NCBI GenBank assembly: GCA_002779065.1
Contig: PEXL01000004.1
Location: 1 to 14,950 of the forward strand
DNA from: Candidatus Diapherotrites archaeon CG08_land_8_20_14_0_20_34_12
Lineage (GTDB): Archaea > Iainarchaeota > Iainarchaeia > Iainarchaeales > 0-14-0-20-34-12
Direction of reading: 5' to 3'
Length of the DNA: 14,950 nucleotides
Position 1 is the first letter of the stretch. Each line of letters opens with the position of its first letter. Of this stretch, positions 12,985 through 14,950 are shown in pieces. The translations under genes were made by a program, and so were the position numbers. The notes under the pieces were generated by a model. The model was not told where the DNA came from, did no database searches, and saw nothing but the letters and a program-made list of their open reading frames with translations.

Positions 12985-14646
12985 ATGCAGGTAAAAGAAA
13001 TAGCCTATAAGTATGCAATAAAAAATGCATATGAACATGAAGGGAAGGCGGATATTGGCGCTGTTGTTGGAAAGGTAAAGGCAGTGCTGCCTGAAATTGA
13101 CTTGAAAAAAGAAATGATTGAAATAAAAAATGCTGTTTCATTAGTGAATTCCTTTGGAATTGATGAAATTAGAAAAGAATTTGAAAGATTTAATGAGGAA
13201 GGATTTGAATTAAAGCCAAGAGAACAGAGAGAAGGATTAGCAGAATTAGATTGGGTGAAAGAAGGAATACAAGTTGTGACAAGATATGCCCCAAACCCTA
13301 ACGGGCCATTTCATTTAGGAAATGCTAGGGCTGCAATCACAAGCCATGAATATGCCCGCATGTATAATGGGCGCTTTTTATTAAGGTTTGACGACACAGA
13401 CCCTAAAGTAAAAAAACCAATTGAAAACGCGGAACAGATTTTCAAAGAGGATTTATCCTGGTTAAATTGCAAAGTGGATGAGACATATTTTGCTTCGGAC
13501 CGCTTGGAAATTTATTATAATAAAATTGAAGAATTACTCCAAGCAGGAAATGCTTATGTTTGCACATGCAAGGTTGAAGATTGGCGTGAGAAGGCAAAGA
13601 AAAAGGAAGCATGTATTTGCAGAGATCTTGAGGTTAAAGAACAATTGCAAAGATTCATAAAAATGAAAAATCACGAATTTAAAGAAGGAGAAGCAATTGC
13701 CAGAATAAAAACAGATTTAAAACATAAGGACCCATCTGTTCGCGATTGGTGGCTTTGCCGTGTGATTGACAATCCAAAACACCCAAGAGCGGGAACAAAA
13801 TACCATGTCTGGCCTTCATATAATTTTGCATCAGCCATAGATGATCATCTGCTTGGAGTTACTTTGATAATTAGGGGACAGGAACATGAACAGAATGAAA
13901 CCAAACAGAGGTTCTTGTATAAATATTTCAATTGGGAATATCCTCATGCGATTTACTTTGGGAGAATAGCCATTGAAGGCAGTGTATTATCAACATCAAA
14001 AATCAAAAAAGGGATTGAAGAAGGGCTTTACATTGGCTGGGATGATCCTAGATTGGGCACAATAAGGGCATTAAGAAGGAGGGGATTTACGCCAGAAGCA
14101 CTAACAAAAGTTATTATTAATCTCGGGACAAACCCAAATGATGCAAAAATTTTGTGGAGCACTTTAGCTGCATTAAATAAAGATGTGATTGCTGAAAAGG
14201 TTGAAAAATTGACATTCATGAAAGAGCCTTTGAAATTAAGCGCTGATTTAGTGCCGAAAACAAGCGCAGAGTTAGATGGCAAAATATATGAATTAAATGC
14301 AGGGGTGCAAGAATTTTTTATTGACCGCGAAATAATCTCCAAATACAAAGCAGGGCAGATAGTAAGAATGAGAAATGCTTACAATGTGAGAATAAAAACT
14401 ATTGATGAATATCAGGTAACTGCGGAATATGCCGGAGATATGAAAATTAAGGAAGTCATACCTTGGCTGCTTGATGGCATTGATATTGAATTAATGATGC
14501 CTGACGCTAAAAAAATAATTGGATTGTGTGATTCGGAATTATTAAATAAAAAAGTAAATGATCACATTTATTTTGACAGGTTTGGTTTTGTAAGGATTGA
14601 CTCTATTGATGAAAAAAGACCTTGTGTTTGGTTTACTCATTCTTAG
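12985..14646 (+). CDS. gltX: Glutamyl-tRNA synthetase, archaeal type
   Basis: This 553-residue enzyme charges tRNA with glutamate (in many archaea also tRNA-Gln, later amidated). It is the archaeal/eukaryotic class I form with an N-terminal helical domain of about 90 residues. Active-site motifs are RYAPNPNGPFHLGNARA (HIGH-type, H110-L-G-N113), RFDDTDPK, and LSTSKIKKGI (KMSKS-type, K339) followed by YIGWDDPRLGTIRALRRRG. A CTC (193-195) and CIC (210-212) pair probably binds zinc. The C-terminal half is the beta-barrel anticodon-binding region. I start at ATG 12985 because the TATA box lies 25 bases upstream. Its two 5' in-frame TTG codons are less likely. Confidence 0.95.
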   Translation: MQVKEIAYKYAIKNAYEHEGKADIGAVVGKVKAVLPEIDLKKEMIEIKNAVSLVNSFGIDEIRKEFERFNEEGFELKPREQREGLAELDWVKEGIQVVTRYAPNPNGPFHLGNARAAITSHEYARMYNGRFLLRFDDTDPKVKKPIENAEQIFKEDLSWLNCKVDETYFASDRLEIYYNKIEELLQAGNAYVCTCKVEDWREKAKKKEACICRDLEVKEQLQRFIKMKNHEFKEGEAIARIKTDLKHKDPSVRDWWLCRVIDNPKHPRAGTKYHVWPSYNFASAIDDHLLGVTLIIRGQEHEQNETKQRFLYKYFNWEYPHAIYFGRIAIEGSVLSTSKIKKGIEEGLYIGWDDPRLGTIRALRRRGFTPEALTKVIINLGTNPNDAKILWSTLAALNKDVIAEKVEKLTFMKEPLKLSADLVPKTSAELDGKIYELNAGVQEFFIDREIISKYKAGQIVRMRNAYNVRIKTIDEYQVTAEYAGDMKIKEVIPWLLDGIDIELMMPDAKKIIGLCDSELLNKKVNDHIYFDRFGFVRIDSIDEKRPCVWFTHS

Positions 14647-14719
14647 GTTTTAGGAAAATAACTGCTTGTAAAAGAACAATTTAATAATCAATCCTAACAA
14701 AAGTTATTTACTGATATTT

Positions 14720-14896
14720 ATGCCTAAACCAAGGATTCAAAGAAGGAAAGCATTTAAAGGATACTTTGGAAAAGAGCTAGCTAAGGCTATTTTTGTTGAA
14801 CCTGTTAAAAGAGCAGGAGGCATTAAACAAGTATGGTCTCACATTAAAAAAGCAAACGCAGCAATTAGCGCTGTAGAAATCCTCTCTAGTTTATAA
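14720..14896 (+). CDS. Small basic protein resembling the N-terminal half of a SWIB domain
   Basis: This 58-residue frame starts at ATG 14720 (MPKPRIQRRKAFKGYF) and ends with TAA at 14894-14896. Residues about 19-48 (KELAKAI..EPVKRAGGIKQVWSHIKKANA) resemble the first half of a SWIB domain, which usually reads ELAxxxGxxPxxRxxVxKxLWxYIKKxNLQ. The usual second half (DPxNKRxIxxDxxL...) is missing; the frame instead ends AISAVEILSSL. The codon use and Lys-rich start look like real coding sequence. It may be a truncated gene, or a small protein that only looks alike. The likely role, if any, is DNA or chromatin binding, as for other SWIB proteins. Confidence 0.5.
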   Translation: MPKPRIQRRKAFKGYFGKELAKAIFVEPVKRAGGIKQVWSHIKKANAAISAVEILSSL

Positions 14897-14900
14897 ATAT
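14889..14900 (+). promoter_or_regulatory. Strong TATA-like element at the right edge
   Basis: GTTTATAAATAT overlaps the end of the small SWIB-like frame and is the best TATA match in the last kilobase. A transcript would start near 14920, where base composition becomes more GC-rich (GTGCTCGATG). The gene it serves lies mostly outside the window and could be a structured RNA or a protein gene. Confidence 0.45.
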
Positions 14901-14950
14901 CCTGACTTTTATCAGTCTCCCTATGTGCTCGATGTTATACGCTATTGCCT

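Noticed and set aside
12869..13141. 90-residue minus-strand frame between the surface locus and gltX
   Set aside because: It overlaps the gltX promoter and start and has no recognisable features.
1..14950. CRISPR array, rRNA gene or replication origin
   Set aside because: No regularly spaced direct repeats, rRNA segments or origin-binding repeats were seen. The short repeats found are at gene junctions.

Overview
The window is AT-rich archaeal DNA. The evidence is the archaeal/eukaryotic-type ribosomal proteins (L34e, L14e, L18e), the archaeal RNA polymerase subunits RpoD and RpoN, an archaeal-type glutamyl-tRNA synthetase, TATA-box-like promoters about 25 bases before leaderless starts, GGTGA ribosome binding sites inside operons, and a tRNA with bulge-helix-bulge introns. 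The thinned-out gene clusters and the cysteine-rich secreted proteins remind me of the small-genome DPANN archaea (Woesearchaeota/Pacearchaeota-like). That placement is inference, not something the sequence proves.

Positions 1-4337 (+) hold the end of the SecY-distal ribosomal operon: secY (5' partial), a DUF106/EMC3-like membrane insertase, L34e, a degenerate cytidylate kinase-like protein, L14e, S13, S4, S11 and rpoD, with gaps of at most 19 bases or short overlaps. Positions 4407-4563 hold a tRNA-Leu(UAA) gene that I reconstruct with two introns, 55 and 18 nt, separated by a 7-nt exon that carries the anticodon. Positions 4668-6814 (+) hold the second ribosomal operon: L18e, L13, S9, rpoN and S2. 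Positions 6962-7798 encode a MEMO family protein, and 7869-8624 a TrmB-type regulator, each with its own promoter and probably leaderless.

Positions 8625-9119 have no intact gene and contain a decayed IS200/IS605 TnpA fragment. On the minus strand, 9120-10964 encodes a secreted metzincin-like metalloprotease with three 8-cysteine repeats, and 11035-12732 a secreted beta-helix-like protein with cysteine-rich modules and a C-terminal membrane anchor. Positions 12985-14646 (+) encode glutamyl-tRNA synthetase. Positions 14720-14896 encode a 58-residue protein resembling the first half of a SWIB domain. The window ends just after a strong TATA-like element whose transcript lies mostly outside.

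The left half makes the translation, transcription and protein-export machinery, together with the tRNA and synthetase needed for translation. The minus-strand pair forms a separate cell-surface locus. Compared with the archaeal order I know, adk, cbf5, rpoK, eno and the mevalonate genes after MEMO are absent from their usual places. The observations I would check first are the two-intron tRNA, the degenerate kinase and the secreted pair.
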